Source: DATJGR01 sp963735085 (GTDB taxonomy: Bacteria > Pseudomonadota > Gammaproteobacteria > Pseudomonadales > Azotimanducaceae). Taken from it: a DNA stretch of 64,000 nucleotides. This document shows, one piece after another, positions 25,764-37,800 of the stretch. The notes under the pieces are model-generated. The model did no database searches. It was not told the DNA's origin and saw nothing but the letters and a program-made list of their open reading frames with translations. Each line of letters opens with the position of its first letter. Position 1 is the stretch's first letter. The stretch spans positions 1,054,001 through 1,118,000 of the forward strand of contig CAVTJP010000002.1 in the NCBI GenBank assembly GCA_963735085.1. Direction: 5' to 3'. The translations under genes were made by a program, and so were the position numbers.

Positions 25764-26733
25764 CCGCCAATCGATCTTGTTCGAGGTGACGAATCAGGTC
25801 GGTGAGATCCGCGGGCATCGGTGCGGCAAACGCCATCGCTGCGCCGGTGTTCGGGTGCACGAATTCCAGTTCCGCCGCATGCAGCGCCTGACGGCGAAAC
25901 GCGCGTATCGCACCCAGCAACGCGGCTGAGGGGCGCTGCGGCAGGCGTCCGCGGGCACCGTAGCGCCTATCACCGACCAACGGATGGCCAACAGACGCAA
26001 GGTGTACCCGTATCTGATGCGTCCGGCCGGTGGCGAGTTCCGCCGCCACCAGACAGTGCGCACGATAGCGTTCTAGCACACGGATACGCGTCAGCGCCGG
26101 ACGCCCCGCGGACGCGACGCGTTGGCGTGTCCGATTGCTCGGGTCGCGACCGATCGGCGCATCGATCGTCCGTCCGCCACTCAAGACGCCTTCGACAACC
26201 GCACGATAACGTCGCGACACATCATGACGCGCCATTGCCGTTGTCAGCGCACGCAGCGCCGCGGCGCTCGCCGCGACGACGAGCAACCCGCTGGTGTCCT
26301 TGTCCAACCGATGCACGATGCCCGCCCGCGGCAGAGCGGCCAGCGCTGGTCGGATCTGAATCAGTCCATTGACGAGCGTGTGGTCGGGGTTGCCAGCACC
26401 TGGGTGTACAACGACGCCGGAGGGCTTGTCGATGATCAACAGGTGTTCATCTTCATAGAGCACATCGAACGCTACCGGCTGCGCCACGTCCCAACGGGCG
26501 GATTCCAGCGGCGCTGCGTCCAATGTCAGCATTTCGCCACCAAATACGCGTTCTTTCGCCGGCACCACGCGTCCGTCGAGTGTGAGGCTGCCGTCTTTCA
26601 CCCAGGCGACCAGCTGCGTTCGCGAGAACTCCGGCAACAACATCGCAGCGGCCTTATCGACACGCTGGCCCGCCTGATGCGCGCCGACTCTAATCGTGCG
26701 ACTGATATTTCTGCTGGCGGGCAATGCATCCAT
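25741..26733 (-). CDS. rluD: Ribosomal large subunit pseudouridine synthase D
   Basis: 330 residues. An N-terminal S4 RNA-binding domain (AGQRVDKAAAMLLPEFSRTQ) precedes the RluA-family catalytic domain with GIVHRLDKDTSGLLVVA, the Asp being the catalytic residue. HQIRVHLASVGHPLVGD follows. It modifies the 23S rRNA helix 69 uridines. It is divergent from bamD (54 bases), exactly as in Pseudomonas and E. coli. Confidence 0.94.
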   Translation of the reverse strand: MDALPASRNISRTIRVGAHQAGQRVDKAAAMLLPEFSRTQLVAWVKDGSLTLDGRVVPAKERVFGGEMLTLDAAPLESARWDVAQPVAFDVLYEDEHLLIIDKPSGVVVHPGAGNPDHTLVNGLIQIRPALAALPRAGIVHRLDKDTSGLLVVAASAAALRALTTAMARHDVSRRYRAVVEGVLSGGRTIDAPIGRDPSNRTRQRVASAGRPALTRIRVLERYRAHCLVAAELATGRTHQIRVHLASVGHPLVGDRRYGARGRLPQRPSAALLGAIRAFRRQALHAAELEFVHPNTGAAMAFAAPMPADLTDLIRHLEQDRLADATDDGV

Positions 26734-26787
26734 TCACGTTGAAGTCCTAGTAAACTACCGCCGATTTTAGCGCCCGGCTCCGATCTG

Positions 26788-27726
26788 ATGACACGACTCG
26801 TTTGCCTGTTCACCGTCTTGATGCTGCTTGGCGGCTGCTGGCCGTTCGGCCACGGCAAGCACGAGGACAATGATCAGCAATCATCCGAACAGATGCTTTA
26901 TCGCAGTGCGCAGTCGAGCCTGCGCTCGGGAAACTATCGGGAAGCGATCACGAAGCTGCAGAAGCTCGACGCACGCTTTCCATTCGGCCGCTACGCCGAG
27001 CAGGCGCAACTCGAATTGATTTACGCAAATTTCATGTCGTTTCAACCGGAAGCCGCGCGCAGCGCCGCGGACCGATTCATTCGGCTGCACCCTCAGCATC
27101 CGAATGTCGATTACGCCTACTACATCAAGGCGTTGGCCGAGTTCACCAAAGATCGCGGCTTACTCGATCGCTTCTCCGCGACGGACATCAGTAAACGAGA
27201 TCCGACCAACCTGAGGCAGGCGTATCTTGATTTCGCCGACTTCCTCGAGAAGCACCCGGAGAGCGAGTACGCCGCCGACGCGCGCCAACGCATGATTTAC
27301 CTCGTCAACGTGCTGGCGAAATACGAAATAAACGTGGCACGGTTCTATATGCAGCGAGGCGCATATGTCGCGGCAGCCAATCGCGCGCGCAACGTTGTCG
27401 AGCACTACTCGCAATCGCAGTCAGTCGACGACGCACTGGCGATCCTGATCGAAGCCAACTGGCGCCTCGGCCTGCCCCACGCTGCCAACGATGCGTTGCG
27501 CGTACTTGCGCTCAACGATCCACACTACCCGGCATTCGACAAACAGGGTCGTTTCGTCTTTCGTCAACAGGCTTTCGATCGCGATCGATCGTGGCTCAAT
27601 ATGATGACCTTTGGTCTGATCGATCGACCCACCGTACCGCCGCCGATCACGATCGATACGACTTCAAGCGCACCGGCTGCGACAGCATCGCCGAGTCCGG
27701 CTCCCGCGGCGCAGAAGCAGGGCTGA
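26788..27726 (+). CDS. bamD: Outer membrane assembly lipoprotein BamD
   Basis: 312 residues. The signal ends in the lipobox LLGGC, with Cys17 as the lipidation site. TPR-like repeats follow: YRSAQSSLRSGNYREAITKL, RFPFGRYAEQAQLELIYANF and HPNVDYAYYIKALAEF. BamD is the essential lipoprotein of the Bam complex that inserts outer membrane proteins. The C-terminal 40 residues are Pro/Ala/Thr-rich. It is the first of three plus-strand genes with pilS and pilR. Confidence 0.95.
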   Translation: MTRLVCLFTVLMLLGGCWPFGHGKHEDNDQQSSEQMLYRSAQSSLRSGNYREAITKLQKLDARFPFGRYAEQAQLELIYANFMSFQPEAARSAADRFIRLHPQHPNVDYAYYIKALAEFTKDRGLLDRFSATDISKRDPTNLRQAYLDFADFLEKHPESEYAADARQRMIYLVNVLAKYEINVARFYMQRGAYVAAANRARNVVEHYSQSQSVDDALAILIEANWRLGLPHAANDALRVLALNDPHYPAFDKQGRFVFRQQAFDRDRSWLNMMTFGLIDRPTVPPPITIDTTSSAPAATASPSPAPAAQKQG

Positions 27727-27739
27727 CGAAAGCCGCCGC

Positions 27740-29371
27740 ATGACTGCATTTGCAGAAGACATTGTCGCGGAGATCGAGCAGCGACGCTTTCAGCTCAACG
27801 TCAACCTGCTGAAGATCTACAACTACTATCGCGTCTTCGTGGGCGTTGCGCTGCTGGCCATGTTTCTGCAGCACTACACCGAAACCCGGCTGGGGCGGCT
27901 GCACCCGGAAACGTTCCTCTGGATCACGTTGTGTTACGTCGGCATCAACCTGCTCAGCGCGGTCAGCACCCAAGCGTTGCCGACGCGGTTCTTTCGACGC
28001 CAACTCGCAGCCGTGACGTTCGTACTGTTCGACATCGCAACGCTAACCGGGATGATGTATCTGTCCGGCGGTGTCGGCAGCGGACTCGGCGTGGTCATTC
28101 TGGTGGCGGTCGCCGCCGGTGCGGTGCTCGTGACAGGTCGCGTCAGCGCATTTCTCGCGGCCGTCGCCACGATCGTCGTGCTGTACGAAGAGTTTTATGT
28201 GTCGCTCGTGCCGCCCGACTATCGCAGCGATTACTTTCAGGCTGGGGTGCTTGGGGCAATCTATTTCGCAACGTCGTTTGCGATTCAGACGCTGTCGGCT
28301 CGTCTGCGCCGCACCGAGATCACAGCGCTAGCGCGAGCGGCGGAAGTGGCTGATCTCGAACGCGTCAATCGATCGATCATTCAGCGCATGCGCACAGGCA
28401 TCATCGTTGTCGACGGCGAAGATCTGCCGCGTGTGCTGAATCAGTCGGCGCGTTCGCTTCTCGGCCTCGCAGCACATGACGAATCCGCGCCGGCTTTGCC
28501 GCAACCGTTGCTCGCGCGGCTTCACGCTTGGCGTGCCGACACGACCGTGCGGACCGGACCGTTCGATATCGCGCCAACGACTCCGGAAATCCGCGCGAAT
28601 TTCAGTGCTGTACGACCCGAGCGTCCCGACGCCGACGTGATCGTGTTCCTCGAAGACACCGTCGAGATTCAGCAGCAAGCGCAGCAACTCAAACTGGCAG
28701 CGCTCGGCCGGTTGTCGGCAAGCATCGCGCACGAGATACGCAACCCGCTCGGGGCAATCAGTCACGCCGGCCAGCTGCTGAGCGAATCGCGCAATCTGGA
28801 CAAAGGCGACACGCGATTAACAGACATCATCAACATGCAGTCGCGCCGGTTGAATGGCGTCATCGAGAATGTGCTGGAACTGTCACGGCGCAGCCCACCG
28901 TCGCCGATTAGACTGAATCTACTTGCATGGCTCACGGAATTCGTGGCGGAGTTTCGTCAGTCGATGCCTGATGAGGTGGAGATTCACATCAGCGTGAATC
29001 CCGATTCCACGGAGGTTCGAGTCGATCCCGGCCAATTGAACCAAGCCGTCACGAACCTTGTCCTCAACGGTCTGCGCTACAGCAAGGAAGAGACGGGCCA
29101 TGCGAAGCTTGTGATTGAAGGCGGCATCGACGCGACCACCGATCGCGCGTATTTGAACGTGGTTGACGATGGGCCTGGGGTCGCCGACGAACAAATCAGC
29201 CACCTTTTCGAACCGTTTTTCACGACGGAGCGAACAGGAACCGGGCTCGGCCTCTACCTTACGCGTGAACTGTGCGAAGCCAACCAGGCCCGCGTGACGT
29301 ATACGCGCAACCCGAACCGCGGCAGTTGTTTTCGCATTACGTTTGCGCACCCGGATCGGATCACCGCATAG
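27740..29371 (+). CDS. pilS: PilS-type membrane sensor histidine kinase
   Basis: 543 residues. About six TM helices in the first 190 residues, a short linker/PAS-like part (MRTGIIVVDGEDLPRVLNQS), the HisKA phosphorylation box ASIAHEIRNPLGAISHAGQL, and an ATPase domain with NLVLNGLRYS (N box), VVDDGPGVADEQ (G1) and TGLGLYL (G2). PilS senses pilin in the membrane and controls PilR. It starts 14 bases after bamD and precedes pilR by 25 bases. Position and TM count support PilS over other kinases. Confidence 0.92.
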   Translation: MTAFAEDIVAEIEQRRFQLNVNLLKIYNYYRVFVGVALLAMFLQHYTETRLGRLHPETFLWITLCYVGINLLSAVSTQALPTRFFRRQLAAVTFVLFDIATLTGMMYLSGGVGSGLGVVILVAVAAGAVLVTGRVSAFLAAVATIVVLYEEFYVSLVPPDYRSDYFQAGVLGAIYFATSFAIQTLSARLRRTEITALARAAEVADLERVNRSIIQRMRTGIIVVDGEDLPRVLNQSARSLLGLAAHDESAPALPQPLLARLHAWRADTTVRTGPFDIAPTTPEIRANFSAVRPERPDADVIVFLEDTVEIQQQAQQLKLAALGRLSASIAHEIRNPLGAISHAGQLLSESRNLDKGDTRLTDIINMQSRRLNGVIENVLELSRRSPPSPIRLNLLAWLTEFVAEFRQSMPDEVEIHISVNPDSTEVRVDPGQLNQAVTNLVLNGLRYSKEETGHAKLVIEGGIDATTDRAYLNVVDDGPGVADEQISHLFEPFFTTERTGTGLGLYLTRELCEANQARVTYTRNPNRGSCFRITFAHPDRITA

Positions 29372-29396
29372 CGCCAGCGAAACTTGAGGATCTTCG

Positions 29397-30779
29397 ATGA
29401 CCAAACGCGCACTCATTGTCGATGACGAACCGGATATCCGCGAACTGCTGGAGATTACTCTGGGCCGTATGGATATCGAAACCAAGGCCGCCAAGGATGT
29501 GCGAGGCGCTAGGGAGTTACTCGCATCACAGCAGTTCGATCTGTGTCTGACGGACATGCATTTGCCCGACGGCGACGGCATCGAACTTGTCCGCCACATC
29601 AATGCCAATCACCCCGGCCTGCCGGTCGCCGTGATTACCGCCTATGGCAACATGGACACCGCCATCATCGCGTTGAAGGCTGGCGCGTTCGATTTCGTCC
29701 AGAAGCCCGTGGACCTGGATCAACTGCGCGCATTGGTCGACACCGCACTGAAGCTTTCCGGGCTCGAACCGCCACCGGATACGACCATCCGCCTGACAGG
29801 GCGCTCGCCCGCCATGCAACTTTTACGTGACCAGATTGCACGTCTGGCGCGTAGCCAGGCGCCGATCTATGTCAGCGGCGAGAGTGGTAGCGGTAAAGAA
29901 CTCGCCGCGCGGTCGATTCACGAGCAAGGACCACGCGCCGATGCGCCCTTCGTACCGGTGAACTGCGGAGCAATTCCATCGGAATTGATGGAAAGCGAAT
30001 TTTTCGGCCACAAGAAAGGCAGTTTCACCGGTGCGGTCGCCGACAAGGAAGGGCTATTCCAGGCCGCCAGCGGCGGCACGCTGTTTCTGGACGAAGTGGC
30101 CGATCTGCCACTACCTATGCAGGTGAAGCTGTTACGCGCGATTCAGGAAAAAATGGTTCGCCCTGTCGGCAGCCAGCAGGAATCGACGATTGACGTGCGC
30201 GTGCTCTGCGCAACCCACAAGAACCTCGCCGCGGAAGTGGCCGCGCAACGATTCCGGCAGGATCTGTACTATCGCCTCAACGTGATTGAACTCGCAGTGC
30301 CAAGCCTGCGCGAGCGCACTGACGACATTCCACTGTTGGCCAATGAAATTCTCGCACGCCTGGCGGAAGAATACGGCACGGCCGCGCCACAGATCACCGA
30401 CGATGCTGTTGAGGCGCTCACGTCTTATGGGTTTCCGGGCAACGTGCGCGAACTCGAGAACGTGCTCGAACGCGCATTTACGCTGTGTGAGAAAAACCGC
30501 ATCCGCGCGGGCGACCTGAATCTTACTGCCGGACGGCACGCGCCGGTAGCGCCGACGACCGCCGCGCCCGAAAGCGATGTGCCTGTCTCATCCGCGGCTG
30601 ATGCAGGCGCGCAACTGCCGCCGGGCGAATCGCTGGAGGATTTTCTGGAGAAAATCGAGCGGCGCGTGATCACCGACGCGCTCGAGGCGACTCGCTGGAA
30701 CAAAACGGCCGCCGCGAAGAACCTCGGCATTACGTTCCGCGCGCTGCGCTACCGGCTGAAAAAACTCGGCCTCGAGTAG
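29397..30779 (+). CDS. pilR: PilR-type sigma54-dependent response regulator
   Basis: 460 residues. A receiver domain (LIVDDEPDIRELLEITL, LCLTDMHLPDGDG with the phosphorylated Asp, VQKPVDL); an AAA+ domain with GESGSGKELAARSIHEQG (Walker A), KKGSFTGA (the sigma54-contact loop, with Ser instead of the common Ala) and GGTLFLDEVADLP (Walker B); and a Fis-type helix-turn-helix at the C-terminus (NKTAAAKNLGITFRALRYRL). In Pseudomonas it activates pilA through sigma54. No pilA gene is in this window. Confidence 0.94.
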   Translation: MTKRALIVDDEPDIRELLEITLGRMDIETKAAKDVRGARELLASQQFDLCLTDMHLPDGDGIELVRHINANHPGLPVAVITAYGNMDTAIIALKAGAFDFVQKPVDLDQLRALVDTALKLSGLEPPPDTTIRLTGRSPAMQLLRDQIARLARSQAPIYVSGESGSGKELAARSIHEQGPRADAPFVPVNCGAIPSELMESEFFGHKKGSFTGAVADKEGLFQAASGGTLFLDEVADLPLPMQVKLLRAIQEKMVRPVGSQQESTIDVRVLCATHKNLAAEVAAQRFRQDLYYRLNVIELAVPSLRERTDDIPLLANEILARLAEEYGTAAPQITDDAVEALTSYGFPGNVRELENVLERAFTLCEKNRIRAGDLNLTAGRHAPVAPTTAAPESDVPVSSAADAGAQLPPGESLEDFLEKIERRVITDALEATRWNKTAAAKNLGITFRALRYRLKKLGLE

Positions 30780-30859
30780 GCGCCAGTGCGGCAACGGCGC
30801 ACATCACCCGACGTCGATTTCGCCTGGCTGCATCGTGTGCGCCATGGGGCAATGCACCT

Positions 30860-31426
30860 ATGCGCAAATCGTCGGCGTTCACCCTCCCGGAGATGCTCAT
30901 CACACTGGCGGTAGTCGGTGTCATGACGGGCTTCGCGCTACCTGCGTTCCAAGGATTCGTCGAACGCAATCGCTCAGCAGTTGCATTGAATCAGTTGCTT
31001 GGTGCGCTGCAGAGCGCACGTCATACCGCGGTCAGCCTGCGTACGCCTGTCGTGCTGTGTCCGAGTGCCACAGCAACGGCGTGCGGCGCGCGCGACACCT
31101 GGCATCTCGGCGCGCTGATGTTTGCGGACGCCAACGCCAATGGTCGCGTGGATTCAGAGGAACGGATACTGCGACGGCTACCCGGCTTCGACAACGGTGC
31201 TCGGATCTATTGGCGCTCGTTTCGAAATCGAAGCTATCTGACGATGCGTCCGTCAGGTCTTACAGACTGGCAGAACGGTCATCTGCTGTATTGCCCGCCC
31301 GACGGCGATCCACGCTTCGCGCGTGAGGTCATCATCAACGCCCAAGCCAGATCGCGCGCGGCACCCGATACGAATCACGATGGGATTCCGGAAGACGCGC
31401 AAGGGCAACCGGTGCTCTGCCCATGA
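30860..31426 (+). CDS. fimT: FimT/GspH-type minor pseudopilin
   Basis: 188 residues. The N-terminus SSAFTLPEMLITLAVVGVMT is a type IV prepilin signal; here the residue before F is Ala rather than the usual Gly, which is unusual for prepilin peptidase. A GspH/FimT body follows (ALQSARHTAVSLRTPVVLCPS), then WHLGALMFADANANGRVD and a C-terminal DPRFAREVIINAQARSR. In Pseudomonas fimT lies just after pilR, as here. It is on the plus strand while the other minor pilins are on the minus strand. No clear ribosome site precedes the ATG. Confidence 0.75.
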   Translation: MRKSSAFTLPEMLITLAVVGVMTGFALPAFQGFVERNRSAVALNQLLGALQSARHTAVSLRTPVVLCPSATATACGARDTWHLGALMFADANANGRVDSEERILRRLPGFDNGARIYWRSFRNRSYLTMRPSGLTDWQNGHLLYCPPDGDPRFAREVIINAQARSRAAPDTNHDGIPEDAQGQPVLCP

Positions 31427-31439
31427 TCGGGCTACGGGC

Positions 31440-31823
31440 TCAATACTCCTCGGGCTTGACGCCGGGTGGTAACTCCCGCACCTCGATCACCTCGCGCTGG
31501 CCCGAGGCGAGATAGCGGCGAAGCACAATCTCTACGTTCATGCCCGTCTTGATCATCGTAAAGGCACCATAGGTGCCACCAAGCGTGACGTTCGCGTCGA
31601 GCGCGACATCGTAGGACACTCCGCCGACAACCATCTTGTTGGCGGCGAAGTCAGTCGACTGCACCGTGCCCTGCCGTGTCTCGATCCGAAAGTCACCGTC
31701 GTCTGCGCTGGCAAGCGGCGCCATCGACAATAGCACCGCTGCCAGCACCAGCCCTCGCGCGAGCCCGCTCCGAAACTGCAGCGCTAGAAGCTGCATGCGC
31801 ATACGAATAGATCTGGCGATCAT
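31440..31823 (-). CDS. Small exported protein, PilY2-like
   Basis: 127 residues. A signal peptide (LARGLVLAAVLLSMAPLASA) precedes a small beta-rich domain (GTVQSTDFAANKMVVGGVSY, VEIVLRRYLASGQREVIEVR, then a PPG-containing tail). It follows pilY1 on the same strand, with 10 bases between, the place of pilY2 in Pseudomonas; size and fold pattern agree. The start ATG at 31823 has an AGGAG site seven bases upstream; the longer frame to 31922 lies inside pilY1. Role in pilus assembly is inferred from position. Confidence 0.6.
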   Translation of the reverse strand: MIARSIRMRMQLLALQFRSGLARGLVLAAVLLSMAPLASADDGDFRIETRQGTVQSTDFAANKMVVGGVSYDVALDANVTLGGTYGAFTMIKTGMNVEIVLRRYLASGQREVIEVRELPPGVKPEEY

Positions 31824-31833
31824 GAAGTTCTCC

Positions 31834-34800
31834 TCAATTCGCATCATCGAGTTCGCGCCACGACAGCCGGCCTGTCTTCGAATCTTCCGGCCCCGCGACA
31901 CGAATCGTGAGCTGTTGGTCACCGCCCGACAGGAACAGGAAATCCGCAGCGCCGGTACCCAGCAACAGCGACGGGTCGACGAGCTGACCGTTCAAATCAT
32001 CTGTACTGAACAGAATACCGGCCGCGTACTGCACACCGCCGATCGTGACGAAGTCCTGGCCGTCGATGACGCCATCGTTATTCAGGTCGAGAATGGCGCG
32101 CTTCGGATTCCCGCCGGTCAACGCATCGATCGGGAACGTCGAACCCGGCGGCGAGCGCAGACATGTGTTCGCATCCCGCGGCACCACCGTCGTGATCAAC
32201 AGTTCGTTGCCACGAGGTACGAAGCGACGAATCGCGCGCTCGCCCGGGAACTGCGCTGCCGGTGGCGCCGCCCCGGTCGTGTCCGGATTCGGATTGCCCT
32301 GTAATGTCACCGACGGGCGCTGCAGATCGAGATCGAAGTACCAGCCATAGACGCCTGGCGTTGCACCGTTGTCCGGCGTATAGGCCACCGGATTGGCAGA
32401 CACGATCCGCAAATTCTGGAACGCGGCATTGGTTTCATCGACCACGTTGGTCACCACCTGCTGAACCAGCCGCGTCGCCTTGGCATTACTGTTGGCGGTC
32501 GGCGGCGCAATCTCGCCTCGATCCCAGATGCCATACACCGACTGGATTTCCGTCGAGACGCCATCGTTCTCAGTGACGTAGCTGCCCGTACCGAATATCA
32601 CGATGAAACCAGCTTGCGTCGGGTTCTTTATGACATACGGTTGCGTCGTAATCGGCTGGCGCGTTGTGACCCCGCCACGCGTATACGTCGCCTGGAACAG
32701 CTTGGTGGCTTTCCATTTGGTGGGATCGGAATTCGAGATATCGAACCGATACAGGTTGCCGAACAGGTCACCGGCATAGGCGATATCCGCCGTACCGTTG
32801 AGATCGACGTCGATGATCGCAGGCGTACCCAGCCCATTTGGTAGACCAGCCTGTACGTCGGGCGCCGACTTTACGCCTTCACCGGTGTCGATCTTGGTGA
32901 AGTCACCGGGTTGCCAGCCGTCGAGGCCGCCTTCGAGCGGCAGCACGAACAGCTTAGCGATACCGGCGGTGCTGTTGTAGCCATTACCGAATACAGCAGC
33001 CCATTTCTTGTTCGGCGGCGTAGCGCTGTCGTTGGCGTTGGTCATGACGATCTGCGCGGCGCTGTACGTGTAGCCGAGGTCCTTGATAGGTAGACCATAC
33101 TTATCCACCTTCGCGCCAACCGCGCCACCCAACGGCACTCCGTTGCTGTCGACGGGATAAGTATCGTCTGCGTCGGTGAACTCCCACAGCACCGCGTTGC
33201 TGGCAGCCGCCTCGCTGGTGTAATCCACAGTCGGATTCGAGACGTTGAGCGCGAAGTATCCCTTGCCACCACCGCCGAGGCCCCCGACCAGCACCGTCGA
33301 CCACTGCTTGGCAATCGAACCGATGTGCGGCGGCATGTAGACATCCTCGACCGACGGCGTGATGTCAACAAAGAATCGATGCTGGTAGGTCAGCAACGTC
33401 AACTGATCGAGCACGTTCTGGAACTTCTGCGAGCCGTCGATCAGCTTGTTGGGCACGTAGTCCATCCGCTCAGTCCCATTGACCGCGTTGAATCCGTGCA
33501 GCATGCCGTCGTTGGCCTCGATATAGACCAGCGGTTCGCGGGCCGCTGAAGCGTCCTTGAATGCCGAGTACAGGTCGGTCGTCGGATAAGGCGACTGATC
33601 GCGGCGGATCGCGCGCGGAGCGCCGACGAATTGCGGTGCCGAATGGACGATGTCGCCGAGCAGACCTTCGACTGCTGGCCGCGCGCGGAACGAACCGTTG
33701 GGTTCCTCCAGACTGCGGTCACCGCGAATATAGTTCACTTCGTTCGCGTTCATCACGATCCGCTGGTTGGCATTGAGGTTCCCATAGCGGAACGGAACAC
33801 CGGTACCGTTGACACGATCGTAGGTAACGATCACCCGATTTGCCGGTGAGACCGAATCGAGTATCGGCGCCGCACGCCAGATCGGATTGGCTTCGTCGAC
33901 GACGCCCGTCGACGCATCGACATTGAGCGCGCGCAGGTCGCCGGTGTTGTACTTCAGATTGAAGAAGCCGCGGTATTCTACGGTCTGTTCGCGTAGTGCG
34001 GTTGAGTTGAACGCCACCGCGCTCACCGAGACCGAACCATTCGAGAAGTCCTGGAACGCGCTCTGCAGCGCACTCGACAGCAGCACCGGGTTGTTCGCCG
34101 AGAGTGCCTGGCCGCGGCCGTTCACCGCGGCGTGCAGCATGTCGTCGATTTTCGCCGCGGTATCGTTGAACGGATTGCCCCACGCAAACGGCGTCGCATA
34201 CGGCAGCGCCTGCACGGTGGCGGGATCGATCAGCCCCTGCAGACCGAACCCGATCGTGTAGGTCGTCATGTGCTGAAATGTCGTCTCGCCGGAGTTACCG
34301 AACGCGGACGACGGGGCACCGGCAATGTCGCGCGCAGTCGTTGGTACGCCATTGATCAGTGTCGGCTGCAGATCGTGCTCGTAGTAGTACATCGCGACGT
34401 CTGCCAGCGTGCCCGATACCGTATCGGCGAATTTCCCACCGTCGAACGCGGTGTTATCGTCGCCGTCGTTGTTGCCGCCGCTGTAGGATCCATTCCACGT
34501 GCCGTCCGAGAACAACAGCGTGAAGTTGTTCTGGCACTCTCCTTCCGGCGACGCCAGGATCGGGCAGGCCGCATCACCCGGCGAACTGTTGTACTTGCTA
34601 CCGAACGAATCGCCGCTCTTACACGAGAAATATCTACCGGCCTTGTCCAGCGCTTTGCGTAGCGGGGTACCATTGTTCGAGCTGATCTCATAGATCTGAT
34701 TCAGCAGCGCCTTCTTGTTGCCGACCTGATACGAGTTGTTCATCGATGCGACCGGAATGCGCTCGTTGGAATTGTTCAGCACGACATAACCAACGCGAAT

Positions 34801-37800
34801 ATCCGTCACGTCGGCGATGGTGCGGCCGAGTGCGGCCTTCGCGGTGTACTCACGGCTGCGGTAGTAGGTAAACCAGTTGGCGAAGTTCTGGATCTCCTGC
34901 GCATAGGTACACGTCATCGGATCGCCGTCGCCGACCGCACAGTCACCGCGCGCAGGGCCGCCAGCGTAGGTGGTGCCGTTGTTGAGAATCTCGATCTGCG
35001 TGTGCGAGTCGTTCCATGCCGGGCGACCGGTTGCGGTGGTCGTGTAGTACTGCGGCAGATAGATGTTTTTGTTGGTGACGTTTCTGTACGAACCGCTATT
35101 GTGCAACTGCGGTACGCGGTTCGACGTGAACGTGATCGGTTTCGTCAGGTCGATCGTTTGAATCGGTACATCGTACGGATCCAGCGGTGCCGCAGTCGGC
35201 GGCGCGTTTGGAAAATCAACGTTGTTGCGGTTGAGGCCAACCCACGGCTTGTATTGGATCTGCGGGTTGTAATAGACGGTGTTGTACTGCGAGTTGCGGG
35301 CGCGCCAGACACCGTAGACCTCGTACTCGGGATTGCCAACGCTAGGGGTGCCAAATGCGCCGCTGCCGTCTGCGGCGAGCCCTTCCTCGGTCGGCATGAT
35401 ATTGCCGTTGCCGTAAACGTTGGTCGTCAACGGCAACAAATAGCGGTAATCGTACGTGTACGAGCCCGTATGTCTGTCCTTGATGCCTGCGTTGGTCAAC
35501 CAGAACTCACCCTCGGTATCGTCGGTCATCATGCCCCAGTCCATGCTGCCCGAGTCGTCCATGACGACGAGCACGTTGGCCTCGGCGCTGACGGCATCCT
35601 CGAGGGGCACGTTGGCAAGCGGGAAATAGGCGTTCACGTCACCCGGCGGCGGGGGCGTCGGCGGGGGCGCTGCCGCCACGACATTGATCGTCACCGTGAC
35701 CGGCGTGGACGTCGCAGTACCGTCGTCGTAGCGGATCACGAACGAATCCTGGCCGACGAACGTCACGTCGGGCGTGTACGTGAACGAACCGTCCGGCGCG
35801 GACGTAAGCGTGGGCGCAAAACCCATGCCGAGCGACGCCGGTTGCGTATCGTCGATCACCGAGATCGGATCGCCATCCGGATCGTACGCCTGATCGGCGA
35901 GCCCACCGGACGCGACGATGTCGAGAACACTGCCCTGAGCGATCGTGTACGTTACGTTGCCGGAAAGCCTCGGCGGATCGTTCACCGCATTGATGGTCAC
36001 CGTCACGGTTGCCGTCGACGTCTCGCCGTCCGCATCCTGAATGGTATAGCTGAAGTGGTCGGTGCCGTTGTAGTTGTCCTTCGGCGTGTACGTGATGATG
36101 TTGCCGTTGATCACCAGCGAACCGTTTGGCAGCGTCACATCGGTGCCCGTCTCGTCCAGCACCGTCGTCGGTGTCGTTTCGGAACTGTCCGGGTAGCTGG
36201 TTGTGCCGATCACCTGCGTCGTTCCGGCACTGATGACTGTCGTCGGGTCGTCACCGTGGGAATCGTTGGCCAGCACGTCGATATCGACGGAACCACCGTC
36301 TTCGTTCATCGTCGCGCTGTCGTCGACCGCAACGGGTATGTCGTCGACCGGATTAACCGTCACGACAAAGCTATCTGACACCGTAGCCCCCGCGGTATCG
36401 CGGGCTTGAACCGTGATGTTCGCCACACCGTTCGCGTTCGGCGGGAACGTCAAGGTGAGGTCCGACCCGGTAATCGAGGAGTTCACCACCGTCGGGTCGT
36501 CGTTCGACGTGACCGTATAGGTCAATACATCGCCGTTCGTCGCGATGTCGGCATCACCGAAGTGCGCACCCAACGGGATCACGATGGGCGGTGAGTCTTC
36601 GTTCGGGCTCATATCGGCGACCGGCGCCGTAACGGTGGGCGGATCGTTTACCTGCGTCACCGAGATCGACACCGTCGCCGGCGCGCTGTCCGCCTGACCG
36701 TCGTTGGCCGTGAACGTAAAACTATCCGGACCGTTGTAGTTGGCGTTGGGCGTATACGTCAGGTTGGGTGCGGTGCCACTCAACGTGCCGTTCGCTGGCG
36801 CGCCTGCCGTGAACGTCAGCGGGTCGCCTTCCACATCCGTCGCCGCGAGCGTAATCGGCTGCGGCGTATCTTCGGTCGCCGTTACCGCCTGGGCGGTCGC
36901 GACTGGAGGATCGTTCACAGAGGACACCGTGATCGACACCGTCGCAGGAGCACTGTCCACCGTGCCGTCATTGGCAGTGAAGGTGAAGCTGTCCGAGCCG
37001 TTGAAGTTGAGGTTGGGCGTATAGGTTAAATTCGGTGCCGTCCCACTCAACGTGCCGTTCGCTGGCGCGCCCGCAGTGAACGTCAGCGGGTCGCCTTCCA
37101 CATCCGTCGCCGCCAGCGTGATCGGCTGCGGCGTATCTTCGGTCGCCGTCACCGCCTGGGCGGTCGCAACCGGCGCATCGTTGACCGCCGTCACCGTGAT
37201 CGACACCGTCGCAGGTGCGCTGTCTACTTGCCCGTCGTTCGCAGTGAACGTGAAGCTGTCGGCGCCATTGAAATTGGCATTCGGCGTGTACGTCAGGTTG
37301 GGTGCGGTGCCACTCAATGTGCCGTTGGTCGGTGCGCCGGCCGTGAACGTCAGCGGGTCGCCTTCCACATCCGTCGCCGCGAGCGTAATCGGCTGCGGCG
37401 TATCTTCGGTCGCCGTTACCGCCTGGGCGGTCGCCACCGGCGCATCGTTGACCGCCGTCACCGTGATCGACACCGTCGCAGGTGCGCTGTCTACTTGCCC
37501 GTCGTTCGCAGTGAACGTGAAGCTGTCGGCGCCATTGAAATTGGCATTCGGCGTGTACGTCAGGTTGGGTGCGGTGCCACTCAATGTGCCGTTGGTCGGT
37601 GCGCCGGCCGTGAACGTCAGCGGGTCGCCTTCCACATCCGTCGCCGCGAGCGTAATCGGCTGCGGCGTATCTTCGGTCGCCGTTACCGCCTGGGCGGTCG
37701 CCACCGGCGCATCGTTGACCGCCGTCACCGTGATCGACACCGTCGCAGGTGCGCTGTCTACTTGCCCGTCGTTCGCAGTGAACGTGAAGCTGTCGGCGCC

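Noticed and set aside
35002..36378. 458-codon plus-strand frame opposite pilY1, very Arg/Val-rich
   Set aside because: Antisense of a conserved PilY1 region with no recognisable motif.
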